Assembly: GCA_928212115.1 (NCBI GenBank)
Contig: CAKMRJ010003334.1
Location: forward strand, 97,923,002 to 97,987,001
DNA: 64,000 nt
Direction: 5' to 3'
From: Lactuca virosa
Lineage: Eukaryota > Streptophyta > Magnoliopsida > Asterales > Asteraceae
Below are positions 18,750-27,785 of this stretch, piece after piece (the stretch's first letter is position 1; each line of letters begins with the position of its first letter). Below the pieces are notes generated by a model, which saw only the letters and a program-made list of their open reading frames with translations, made no database searches and was not told the origin of the DNA. A program made the translations under genes and the position numbers.

Positions 18750-21700
18750 TTAATTTGTAAGAAGCTGGATGGAATACAGCATCACTCTTCGAATTTCTGT
18801 GTACCAGGAAATTATCTTCTTTAGTTCTTTCTTATCTCCTTCATTGTTTTTCTTACAATGATTCATACGAACAATTAAGTTCGTATATTGAGATGTTGAA
18901 TATCTTTCCACTTCGCATGCCTGGAACAAGAAATGTTTTGCTTTTCCAGCCTTGTCTTTTCCTGCGAAGACCATCCCAAAAGGCTTCAAGCAGATTTCAC
19001 CATCAACATACTTTTTCAATTCTGCTTGAGTCTTCGTAGGTGCCATTGGAGCTTTTATTTCCATACCTTTAGCTGTAGCTAACTCCACATCAGTTAGAGC
19101 CAAGCACTCATAATAATTTTCGATGAAAATCTTGATGTGAGCAACCCCAAGCTTAAATTCATCAGGTTCAGTGTTTTGAAGATATGAAAATGATTTGTCT
19201 TTCAGAATCAATGCAACTTGTATAAGATCATACAAGTTCATTAATGGAAAATCTGCAATTGTAAATTCGCAAATATTTCCATTTGCCCTAGCAACCACAT
19301 ACTTGATATTTTGGACTGTGTTTTCGAACACCACATCCTTTTTCATACTGATGACTTTCTTGATCTTCACCAAAGACCAAACTTCCTCAGGGGCTTTTGC
19401 AAGAACAACATGAAATCTAATTTTCATGTGAGTACCATCATCCTTTTCTTTGAAATTTCCTTCTGCTTTAAATTGTGGCATGATGAACATCATTTCATTC
19501 ATTGGAAAGTCAAGCTGACTTGTATCAGTATTCGTAACCATATAACTCTGCTTTGGTTTCTTCTCGAATGAATACATATGATTATATGCAACCTTGGCTT
19601 CGATTGTTTCATAATTGTAGTGTTTGGACAGATCACCTTTGTCAATACCCTTAGGATTACTTGCACGTTGAGTCATTATGCTTTGAATCAATCTTAGCTT
19701 TTCAATTTCAGCTTCTGCTTCAAATTTCTTTTCTTCTTTCGACTTTTCCATAACTATCGTTTTCCCTTTATCTTTAAAAGCTGAATTATCTATTACGTCT
19801 TTTGATTTCGAACCACTCCCACCAGTATCAACAGATTTACCAATCACAATTCCTTTCGAAATTGGTCTTGTAATTGGCATAGTTGTTACAACTGTTGAAG
19901 TAACCGGCCCAGCAGATGCAACAATTGGCATCGTTGATGGGATCTTCGAAGAAAACACATTTCCCACAACCTTCGCATCTTCACCACCAACATTCGTATC
20001 TTCAACTTTTCTTTCTCCCCCTTGCACCCCTGTAAAAATAGGTGGGGGCATCTGTTGTTGTAAAATAGCTTCGAATTGGGTGAACTTCTGGGATAAGAAT
20101 TCTGGAGTAATCAAAGAAGACGAAACTGGCTTGACAGATAGATCTTTTAACTCCTTCAGCGATGTAAGCACTTCCACAAAGTTGTTACTTTCCATGGTAG
20201 AAAGTTGAGTAAGTTGAGGACTCATACTTTCGTATAACTTGACAAATTTCGTGACAGCATCACAAATAATGTCAATCTTCTGACTCAGAGAAGCAAAATC
20301 CTGTTTGACACTAGCAACATCCTTTTGCATATCTTCGCGAAGTTCACGAATCTGCAAATTAACATCCTCCCTGGCCTTCTTAACATCTTGAACAAAGAGA
20401 ACATGTCGTTCCTTTGCAACTGTCTTCAAGTCTTTTAAATCTCCAGCAAACGTTGAATTTTGAGAATTTATCCTTAGCTCATTGTTTTGATCAATATGAT
20501 CAACCTTATCCAAAATTATTGACTCAGAGTCTCTAACCATCCCAGAGACTTTACCCACCATCTTGGCTTCGAACATTTGTAACATAGTATCAACTTCCAA
20601 ACTTGAGACTGACGAACCACCCCCCAAATCAGCTTGAGATTGAATTATGGAATTCAACTTCATATTCAAAATTTTAAACTGTTTCATCGTCATCAACATA
20701 TGATCTGGAAAATCTTCTTCTTCGTCATCAAACTTTAATTCATCAAACGTGCCTCCAAAACCTTCATTAGCAGTGTCGGTTTCCATAAGAACAGTTTCTT
20801 GAACAGGCGAATTAAGTTTGGGTGTATCAGTGGATTGAGAAGAAAAAATGGAAGTAAAGGGTTGATTGATGATATTTTCGAATGTAGGGGAATCAGTGGT
20901 TGAAGTAATTGGAGTGATTGGTGGAGGTAAAGAAACAATATTTTCGAAGGCTATAGAAGTAGAATGACCTTGATCTACTTTCTTCGAATCTCCTTCACCC
21001 ATATTGACATTTGCATCCGTATCAGATACGTTTGCAGGGATGTCTGAAGTTCGTACCTCCTCAGAAACTGATTTGGCAACCGAATCTTCGGGTGGTATGA
21101 CTATTGTCTGCTTAGGAGTTGAACTTTCTTCGTGAAGAGTTACTTCTGGTGTTTCAGGAATTCGTTCATCATCATCTTCTGTAGACTCAGTGGAAAGCAT
21201 AAGCTTTCGTGTCTTCTTCTTCTTCTTCTTTGACAGATGTTTGGCCATATCCTCAGCCCTTCGTTTCTTTGACAATGGAGAAACAGGTGCTGGCACTTCA
21301 CGAATTAAAACACCTTGATGAGTAACTTGAGGCTTTCGGACCACTTTATGTGTTGGAGACTTGTTTTTATGTGTAGATTTCATTTTGATTCTTCGAAACA
21401 TACCGGTCTTCGAAGGAATCACCACTTGCTCTTCAGTATCTTCAACAACAGGCTCAATCAATTTTGTCTCAGCAACAGGCACTTCAACTGTAATAGGACT
21501 CTTCTTTGGAGATTTCGTAGATTTCAATTCTATGACTTTGTTTTCAGAAGAACTAGTTTCATTCTTCTTCGACCTCTTGGATTTCTTATCTTCCCGTTCC
21601 AACAATATCCCAGTTTCTACAGTAGAATCAATAGTTTTCAAATAAGCCACCAAGACGGAATTCGAAGGATCAACTCGTTTTAGCATAGCATCAGGAATAC

Positions 21701-22283
21701 GAGCCACAAATGGAAAATCTTCTACATTATCTGTGACATCCTTCGGACTGTGAAATGTCTGGAAAACAGCTTTTTCTTCATCATTGGGTACCAAAATCCC
21801 CTCCTTGTTGTAAAAATATTGGAGAATCAAGCTCCAGTATCTCGCAAATGAAATTCCATGAAGAGAATCCGTGTGTTCTACACTCTTTTGAAATTCCTTC
21901 CATAACTGTGTAGAATAGTCCACTTGAAGATCATAGTATAGCCCAGCAACCATGACATATACCTCCATTCGTCCTTTATCGAGACCCACAGTTCTACCAG
22001 TTAAACACCTCAGAAAAATACCAAATAGAAAATTCCAGATACTAGGAAGACCAGATTTCTTAAAATCACTGATCTTAGTTAGTTGTGGTTGATAACCCAT
22101 CTCATTGAACATATGGACAATTTGAGGGAAAGTGAAATCAACATATGGTGGTGAATTTGGAATTTCAAGAATTTGGCAAAAGAGTTTCTTTGACAATCTG
22201 ACCTTTTTGTCATTAACCATATTAAAAGTAATAGCATCAAAAGCTTTGTTGTATGTAGCGTTGATCCTGCTTGATAAAGTCAT
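18750..22283 (-). CDS. Sirevirus env-like protein, 1,177-codon open frame
   Basis: A single frame with no internal stop between RNase H and the 3' LTR, the place of the env-like gene in Sireviruses. There is an N-terminal globular part (about residues 1-215; KLFCQILEIPNSPP, FKKSGLPSIWNFL, ISFARYWSLILQYFY). A Ser/Thr/Lys-rich middle follows, with a strong basic cluster near residues 335-360 (SKKRRAED, KKKKKKTRK). Coiled coil is likely about 600-700 (VNLQIRELREDMQKD). A C-terminal part from about 920 (QLDFPMNE, FTIADFPLMNLYDLI, LGVAHIKIF) completes it. Both terminal parts align with S2. I see no signal peptide or clear membrane span, so a true envelope role is doubtful; its function is unknown. 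The natural N terminus is in another frame (22280-22489). Confidence 0.75.
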   Translation of the reverse strand: MTLSSRINATYNKAFDAITFNMVNDKKVRLSKKLFCQILEIPNSPPYVDFTFPQIVHMFNEMGYQPQLTKISDFKKSGLPSIWNFLFGIFLRCLTGRTVGLDKGRMEVYVMVAGLYYDLQVDYSTQLWKEFQKSVEHTDSLHGISFARYWSLILQYFYNKEGILVPNDEEKAVFQTFHSPKDVTDNVEDFPFVARIPDAMLKRVDPSNSVLVAYLKTIDSTVETGILLEREDKKSKRSKKNETSSSENKVIELKSTKSPKKSPITVEVPVAETKLIEPVVEDTEEQVVIPSKTGMFRRIKMKSTHKNKSPTHKVVRKPQVTHQGVLIREVPAPVSPLSKKRRAEDMAKHLSKKKKKKTRKLMLSTESTEDDDERIPETPEVTLHEESSTPKQTIVIPPEDSVAKSVSEEVRTSDIPANVSDTDANVNMGEGDSKKVDQGHSTSIAFENIVSLPPPITPITSTTDSPTFENIINQPFTSIFSSQSTDTPKLNSPVQETVLMETDTANEGFGGTFDELKFDDEEEDFPDHMLMTMKQFKILNMKLNSIIQSQADLGGGSSVSSLEVDTMLQMFEAKMVGKVSGMVRDSESIILDKVDHIDQNNELRINSQNSTFAGDLKDLKTVAKERHVLFVQDVKKAREDVNLQIRELREDMQKDVASVKQDFASLSQKIDIICDAVTKFVKLYESMSPQLTQLSTMESNNFVEVLTSLKELKDLSVKPVSSSLITPEFLSQKFTQFEAILQQQMPPPIFTGVQGGERKVEDTNVGGEDAKVVGNVFSSKIPSTMPIVASAGPVTSTVVTTMPITRPISKGIVIGKSVDTGGSGSKSKDVIDNSAFKDKGKTIVMEKSKEEKKFEAEAEIEKLRLIQSIMTQRASNPKGIDKGDLSKHYNYETIEAKVAYNHMYSFEKKPKQSYMVTNTDTSQLDFPMNEMMFIMPQFKAEGNFKEKDDGTHMKIRFHVVLAKAPEEVWSLVKIKKVISMKKDVVFENTVQNIKYVVARANGNICEFTIADFPLMNLYDLIQVALILKDKSFSYLQNTEPDEFKLGVAHIKIFIENYYECLALTDVELATAKGMEIKAPMAPTKTQAELKKYVDGEICLKPFGMVFAGKDKAGKAKHFLFQACEVERYSTSQYTNLIVRMNHCKKNNEGDKKELKKIISWYTEIRRVMLYSIQLLTN

Positions 22284-22489
22284 GACATCGGAACTGAAAA
22301 CGAACTAAACATAGCCTTTGACAGAACAGAACTCTTTAAAGCAACAATTAACATCTTCAATTCTTCAGGGTATTGAGAAACATCAGCATCCAATTGATAA
22401 TTAGTCCCTTGAATCTTCATAATCAGTAAGGAAGTCACATCTTCAGTGGTGTGAGAAGGATCAACATCGACATGAACAGAAGTCGCCAT
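22280..22489 (-). pseudogene. Frame-separated N terminus of the S3 env-like gene
   Basis: 69 codons starting MATSVHVDVDPSHTTEDVTS. They end at a stop just where the 1,177-codon frame begins in another frame, so a small indel near 22283-22310 separates them. The equivalent S2 region starts MGSSSTMSTKLFLREM and runs on without a break at this point. The start codon at 22489 is the likely original start of the gene. Confidence 0.7.
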
Positions 22490-24352
22490 TGTTAGAGTTT
22501 GAAAGCTTTGATGATCAGAGAAAATTGGGAATTTTTTACTTTGAACGCATAAACTGATAAGAGACCTTGGAATCCCCTTTTATATGTAACCCCAGAATTT
22601 GAATTTGAAGCGGGATGTGCAATTAATGATATCCGACGTGGCACCTTAAAAGTCGCATCAGTCTGCCAAAAAATGTCCAGGTGTCAAAAAGTAACTGTCA
22701 CATCGCCTTGAAACAAGGAAACGTCTCCTCCCACAGTCTGTTCGTGTCTCGTCAAGGAATAGTAACCGTCAGCATCCTTCGGATGGAGGAAAGGCTCTTT
22801 CAGTTTTGGGATGAAAAGCGAAGTCATATGCCAGATGTTTGAAATCATTAGCCTGAGTTGGTATTACTCAGAACCTCAAGGATTTCGTGAGTGCAGTGTT
22901 CCAAAAAAAAATTAGACGAGAAGCAATAAAAGGAAAATTTTGGGATACTGTGATGTCAAAATATCAATTTGACACGAAGCCTGATATAACCCCGGGCAAA
23001 GATTTCTTCGTTAATCACCAAGAGAGATGATCAACAGCTTGTGTGTGTTCCCGTGAAATACAATCGAATACTTGAAGAGAAGTACCGAAGGGCTTCTTTT
23101 ATAAGGGTTCATGGGTAACTATAAAAATTTCGTTACATATCATCCTAAACAGAAGGTGATAAATTGTAACAGAAATTACTTGTTTGACCATTGTAATCAG
23201 TGACAAGTTTGCTTTGAAAAACTTTAAGTGACTTTAGATTTCGAATGAAACTCACACGGAAAGCATATTCTCTAGAAAAAAAAATTTGTGCTGGATCTTG
23301 TTGGGTAACAAACATCATGGGTTTCGAATGTTTGATCAAGACCACTCATATGAACAGAATATGATTTTGAGTTTCGAATGTGGATACTGAAACAAAGGTT
23401 TTGTGAAAATCTGGAACATAGTTCCCCGTCAATTCCTTAAAAGTTTAGATTATTGGGTTTCACCTTCATCACGTTCTCATGATGTCAGATCATGAACACA
23501 GATTTTTGATATGTCTAAGTCTCGATTGGTGTGTTCAGAGACCTCTCGGACATATGTCTTCGTGTGTGACCGTGTAAGAACTTTTTGGATGAAAAAGATG
23601 GATAAAAGACATGATATGTACCTCTGTTATATTTGGACAAAACAGTAAACTCTTAACTCATTGTGAGAAGAGTCAGGTAGCTCAGGAGACTAATGTGAAT
23701 ACAAGCCTGATTTGGAAGAAATTTTCATATGAAATATTTCATTAAGGCTTTCGTACACACACATTGAGTCATTGGAGGCTTTGGACAACATGCAGCAGCA
23801 TGCTTCTAGCGACAACTTAACTAGTTCAAAAATTTAAAGATTCGTAAGATAAATTTACCTGACCCTAGTACTGCAGGCATTATCCACTGTTTATCATCAT
23901 GAATATCTGAAACAAAATACTAAAAAGAAATAATAAACAATATATTTTTGTTGTTTTGATTTTTCGAAAATAAAGAATGAAATAAAGAAAAAATCTTATT
24001 GATGTTTTTGATTTTTCGAAAATTAAGACAAAATAAACGAAAATCTTTTTGGATTTTTAATTTTTCGAAAATTAAATGACAAAACGAACGAAAATCTTTT
24101 TGTATTTTTAATTTTTCGAAAATTAAATGACAAAACAAACGAAAATCTTTTTGGATTTTTAATTTTTCGAAAATAAAATGACAAACGAAATGTACTTGTT
24201 GCAAATAGACGAAATTTTATCAACCCTTGAAAAATGATAAATCTACGAATTCGAAGGAGTCGAAGCGTTGACTATGCACAGTAACCTCTGAACGCTGAAT
24301 GACCTTGCATTTTTCTTTTATTCAGCGCCTCTGAATCATTCCTGGTCAACCA
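22490..24352 (-). other. Spacer between RNase H and env-like gene, S3
   Basis: 1.86 kb with no coding signal. It contains many TTCGAA/TTCGTA words, a TATA-like stretch on the minus strand near 22575-22590 upstream of the env-like start, and a 51-bp tandem array (23957-24190). How the env-like gene is expressed in Sireviruses is not settled, so this spacer could hold a promoter or splice acceptor; neither can be proven from sequence. The small open frames at 23145-23345 and 23920-24223 follow the repeats and are not credible genes. Confidence 0.6.
23957..24190 (-). repeat. 51-bp tandem array with TTTTCGAAAA core
   Basis: Five degenerate units with the core TTTTTCGAAAA at about 23960, 24012, 24061, 24112 and 24163 (spacing 49-52 bp). 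Each is followed by ATTAAATGACAAAACGAACG-like sequence and AAATCTTTTTG. The core is a perfect 10-bp palindrome. Confidence 0.85.
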
Positions 24353-25096
24353 TCATTCTCCTTTTTCGCATGGAACAGAATTTCCATCGATCATTCCAAG
24401 TCCTTCTAAAATTTTTACAAATGATTTTTCATCTAAAGGTTTCGTGAAAATATCAGCTAACTGATCAGTTGTTTTCACGAAATGCACTTCAATATTTCCA
24501 TCCTCCACGTGATCCTTGATGAAATGATAACGAAGAGCTATATGTTTAGTCTTCGAATGCTGCACAGGATTATGACAAATTCTTATTGCACTTTGAGAAT
24601 CACAATATAATGGAATCTTTTTCATATTAATTGCATAATCATGCAATTGACTTTGAATCCATATAATTTGTGATGTGCAAGCAGCAGCAGCCACATATTC
24701 TGCTTCAGCTGTTGAAATTGATACACATGTTTGCTTTTTTGACTGCCAGCTCACCAATTTGCCATCGAGAAATTGACATCCGCCACTTGTGCTTTTTCTA
24801 TCAAGATTACAACCACCTAATTCTGCATCCGAATACGCTTGTACAAAGAACCCAGTTTTCGAAGGATACCACAATCCTAACGAAATTGTTCCTTTAAGAT
24901 AACGAAAGATATTCTTCACAGCAGTGAAATGTGGTTCTCGTGGATTTGACTGATACCTAGCACAATTACACACAGAGAACATGATATCATGTCTACTTGC
25001 TGTTAGATAAAGTAATGAACCAATCATGCTCCTGTAAAGAGTTAGGTCAACTGCAGGTTTTTCTAACGAATGTGTCAACTTTATGCCAGCTGCCAT
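24353..25096 (-). pseudogene. pol: RNase H of S3
   Basis: 247 open codons: MIGSLLYLTASRHDIMFSVC, IFRYLKGTISLGLWYPS, AYSDAELGGCNLDRKSTSGG, SISTAEAEYVAAA, IPLYCDSQSAI, TKHIALRYHFIKDHV, ADIFTKPLDEKSF. These are the complete Copia connection plus RNase H with its catalytic Asp, Glu and Asp positions, ending at the natural C terminus. It is in the same frame as the reverse transcriptase and separated from it only by one stop (25103-25105). The residues look functional, but the polyprotein is interrupted. Confidence 0.9.
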
Positions 25097-25102
25097 AGGA
25101 AC

Positions 25103-26080
25103 TCATAACTTTGTGCTATTCGTCAATCCAAACTTCTCTAGCAGATTCTTCGTATATTTTTCTTGATTAATAAAAATTCCTTCTCTTCTTTGACGAATAT
25201 TCAGTCCAAGAAAATTATTGATTTTTCCCATCATGCTCATTTCGAACTTACTTTTCATCATATCTTCGAATTCTCTAGACAAGGCAGGGTCAGTTGAGCC
25301 AAAAATAATATCATCAACATAAATTTGAACAAACATGAGATGATTACCAACTTTCTTTCGAAATAATGTGGGGTCAACAGATCCTTGTTTAAATTTAGAT
25401 TGCTTCAAAAATGAAGTAAGAGTTGCATACCATGCTCGTGGTGATTGTTTTAAACCATAAACTGCCTTATCTAAAATATAAACATGATCAGGATGTTCTT
25501 CGTTAATAAAACCTGGGGGTTGTTCCACGTAAACTGTTTCTTCAAGCTCTCCATTTAAAAATGCACACTTCACGTCCATTTGATAAACATCAAAGTCTTT
25601 GTGAGCTGCATAAGCCAGAAATATACGAACAGCCTCGAGTCTTGCGACAGGGGCAAAAGTTTCTTCATAGTCAATACCTTCTTGTTGTGAATATCCTTTA
25701 ACAACAAGTCTGGCTTTGTTTCGAACGATATTTCCATCTTTGTTGGTTTTGTTTTTGAAAATCCATTTTAACCCGACAATCGAAACATTTTCAGGTTTAG
25801 GAATTAATCTCCAAACCTTGTTTCTTTCAAATTCAGACAATTCAGATTGCATCGCAACAACCCAATCTGAGTATTTCATTGCAACCTTAACTGTTTTTGG
25901 TTCAATTTTAGAGATGAAAACATTAAACATGCAAAATTCTTGATGAGTATTCAATACCTCATTCTTTGCACGAATTTGAGCTCTTGTTAAAACACCCTCT
26001 TGTGGATTCCCAATTACTTGATCCTTCGGATGATCTCTTGTCCACTTTTCCATTGGCGGATAAGCTGGATCAAATTCCAA
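25103..26080 (-). pseudogene. pol: Reverse transcriptase of S3
   Basis: 325 open codons: KWIFKNKTNKDGN, YEETFAPVARLEAVR, QMDVKCAFLNGELEETVYVE, QPPGFINEEHPDHVY, KAVYGLKQSPRAWY, VDPTLFRKK, FVQIYVDDIIFGSTD, INNFLGLNIRQ, TKNLLEKFGL. All Copia reverse transcriptase blocks are present with an intact YVDD box. It ends at an in-frame TGA, after which the frame continues as RNase H. The N-terminal side joins the integrase linker through another stop at about 26213. Confidence 0.92.
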
Positions 26081-26170
26081 AGGTGCATCTTCGTATAAAT
26101 CATCATTCTCTGAACCTGCAATCGAACAAACATCATCAAAATCATTATTATTCTCAATGTTTTCTAAATG

Positions 26171-26281
26171 CTCCCCCTCAACATTATGCTCCCCCTCAAC
26201 ATCAGCATCAATCTCTCATTCTCCCCCTCGAAAGAATGCCCCCTCAACTAGAGTGTTCGAATCCAAGTGCTCCCCCTCCAC
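26171..26281 (-). repeat. Five polypurine-tract-like repeats in the S3 integrase-RT linker
   Basis: On the minus strand GAGGGGGAG-type words occur at 26171-26182, 26189-26200, 26221-26230, 26238-26248 (GAGGGGGC) and 26270-26281, within coding sequence (VEGEH-like repeats). They match the authentic polypurine tract core of S3, S2 and T. Confidence 0.85.
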
Positions 26282-26863
26282 TGGATTATTTTGCATACTT
26301 TCGCCTATTTCTTGAGAAGTGGATGTTGAATCATCAGTAAACTTCGTTAATTCAGAGAGATGATTATCTTTTGCATTAATTTCAGCATCAACAGCATGAT
26401 CTGAAATACCAAAAATTAAATCATAATCAATATCCAATGTTTGTGAAGGTTCAGATTCATCTTGTATTTCTTTTAGAATAGGATGATTTTCAAAATGCGT
26501 TTCAGTTTGTTTAATATAGTAATCATCGAATGTAAGATTAAAAGTTTCTTCAACTTTTCGTGTTCTTTTGTTCAACACACGATATGCAACTGAATTATGT
26601 GAATATCCCAAGAAAATCCCTTCATCTGCTTTAGCTTGAAATTTTGTAAGATTATCCTTGAGATTCATAATGAAGCACCTGCATCCGAAAACATGGAAAA
26701 ATTTGACGTTAGGTTTTCGATTGTTGAGAATTTCATATGGAGTGATGTTAAAACGACGATGGATGAAAGATCTGTTTTGAGTAAAACATGCGGTGGATAC
26801 TGCTTCAGCCCAAAGGTATTGTGGAAGATTCGCATATGCCAGCATAGTCTTGCTGCTTCGCAT
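26216..26863 (-). pseudogene. pol: Integrase C-terminal domain and linker of S3
   Basis: 215 open codons: MLAYANLPQYLWAEAVSTAC, TQNRSFIHRRFNITPYEI, FHVFGCRCFIMNLKDNL, KADEGIFLGYSHNSVAYRVL, RKVEETFNLTFDDYY. This is the C-terminal domain of Copia integrase, downstream of the catalytic Glu, followed by a low-complexity linker. It is in frame with the reverse transcriptase but separated by a stop at 26213-26215. Confidence 0.88.
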
Positions 26864-27095
26864 AGAGATCTATTTCTTCGTTCAACGACACCATTTTGTT
26901 GTGGTGTGTATGGAGATGAAAATTATGCGAAATCCCTTTCTCCACCAAAAATGAATCAAGAACATTGTTCTTAAATTCAGTTCCATGATCACTCTTAATT
27001 TTTCGAACAATCCTCTTCAATGTTGTTTCCATCTTTTTCATAAAGTCAATCATGATTTGTGCAACTTCGGATTTAAGCCTGAGAAATAAACCCAC
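26805..27095 (-). pseudogene. pol: Integrase catalytic core fragment of S3
   Basis: LFLRLKSEVAQIMIDFMKKM, KRIVRKIKSDHGTEFKNNVL and VEKGISHNF carry the second catalytic Asp (SDHGTEF). The frame then shifts near 26960, so the block that should contain the catalytic Glu (NGVVER) is read only in a different frame. It overlaps the end of the pre-integrase frame (27050-27460), showing a second frameshift. Confidence 0.85.
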
Positions 27096-27460
27096 GTAAA
27101 TCTTGAAAAGTCATCAACAATTACTAAAATGTACCGTTTCTTGTTGAGTGTTGAAACTGTTGATGGACCACACAAATCAATATGTAAGAGCTCCAGAGGT
27201 GCGACAATTTTCGAATCTATCGTAATCGGATGACCTTGTTTATGTTGCTTGCCAACTTCACAAGCTGCACATAAAGAATCATTATCAAATTTAAGTACAG
27301 GTAAACCTCTTACCAGATCTTGTACAACAAGTTTGTTAATGTTTCGAAAGTTGAGATGAGAAAGTCGTCGATGCCAAAGCCAACTTAAGTCTGATGCAGC
27401 TTTCGAAAGAAGACATATAGCAGGTTTTCCTACTATCGGATTGATGTCCAAAGTGAACAT
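27050..27460 (-). pseudogene. pol: Pre-integrase, zinc finger and start of core, S3
   Basis: 136 open codons: AICLLSKAASDLSWLWHRRL, SHLNFRNINKLVVQDLVRGL, LCAACEVGKQHKQGHPI, LELLHIDLCGPSTVST, KKRYILVIVDDFSRFTWVYF. The HHCC finger (H and H, CAAC) and the first catalytic Asp (HIDLCGP) are intact. Together with 26805-27095 it would make a standard Copia integrase, but two frameshifts separate the parts. Confidence 0.9.
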
Positions 27461-27529
27461 GTCACCTTTCCTTTTAATTTAAGCAAAACTTCTTTAGTGT
27501 TGACATTCGAAATAATGCTTCCTTCTTCA

Positions 27530-27785
27530 TTAAAAAGAACTTGATTGCCAGTGCCCACAACAAGTTGTGATCAAGTTATGTTGAAGACCTTCAACATAAG
27601 CAACACGATTCACTGTGAATTGTCCGTTCGTGATCTTCCCATATCCTTTGACTTGACATTTTTGATTGTTACCAAACTTCACTACTCCAGCATTCTTTAG
27701 GCTTCGAAAATCACGTAAATTCTCCTTCTTCCCAGTCATGTGACGAGAGCAACCACTATCAATGTACCATTTATTATCATATTGC
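27530..27785 (-). pseudogene. pol: Aspartic protease of S3
   Basis: The minus strand reads WYIDSGCSRHMTG, then NLRDFRSLKNAGVVKFGNN, GYGKITNGQFTVNRVAYVEG and LQHNLIT. The catalytic Asp-Ser-Gly is intact, unlike the DSA of S1 and S2. This cuts the Gag-Pol precursor in the particle. The frame breaks after HNLIT, before the pre-integrase module. Confidence 0.85.

Noticed and set aside
21315..21683. Plus-strand frames opposite the S3 env-like gene
   Set aside because: Antisense shadows of a Lys/Ser-rich stretch.
18750..22283. A true envelope glycoprotein
   Set aside because: Position fits the Sirevirus env-like gene, but I see no signal peptide, membrane anchor or fusion peptide, and there are nuclear-type basic clusters. 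Kept as env-like only.
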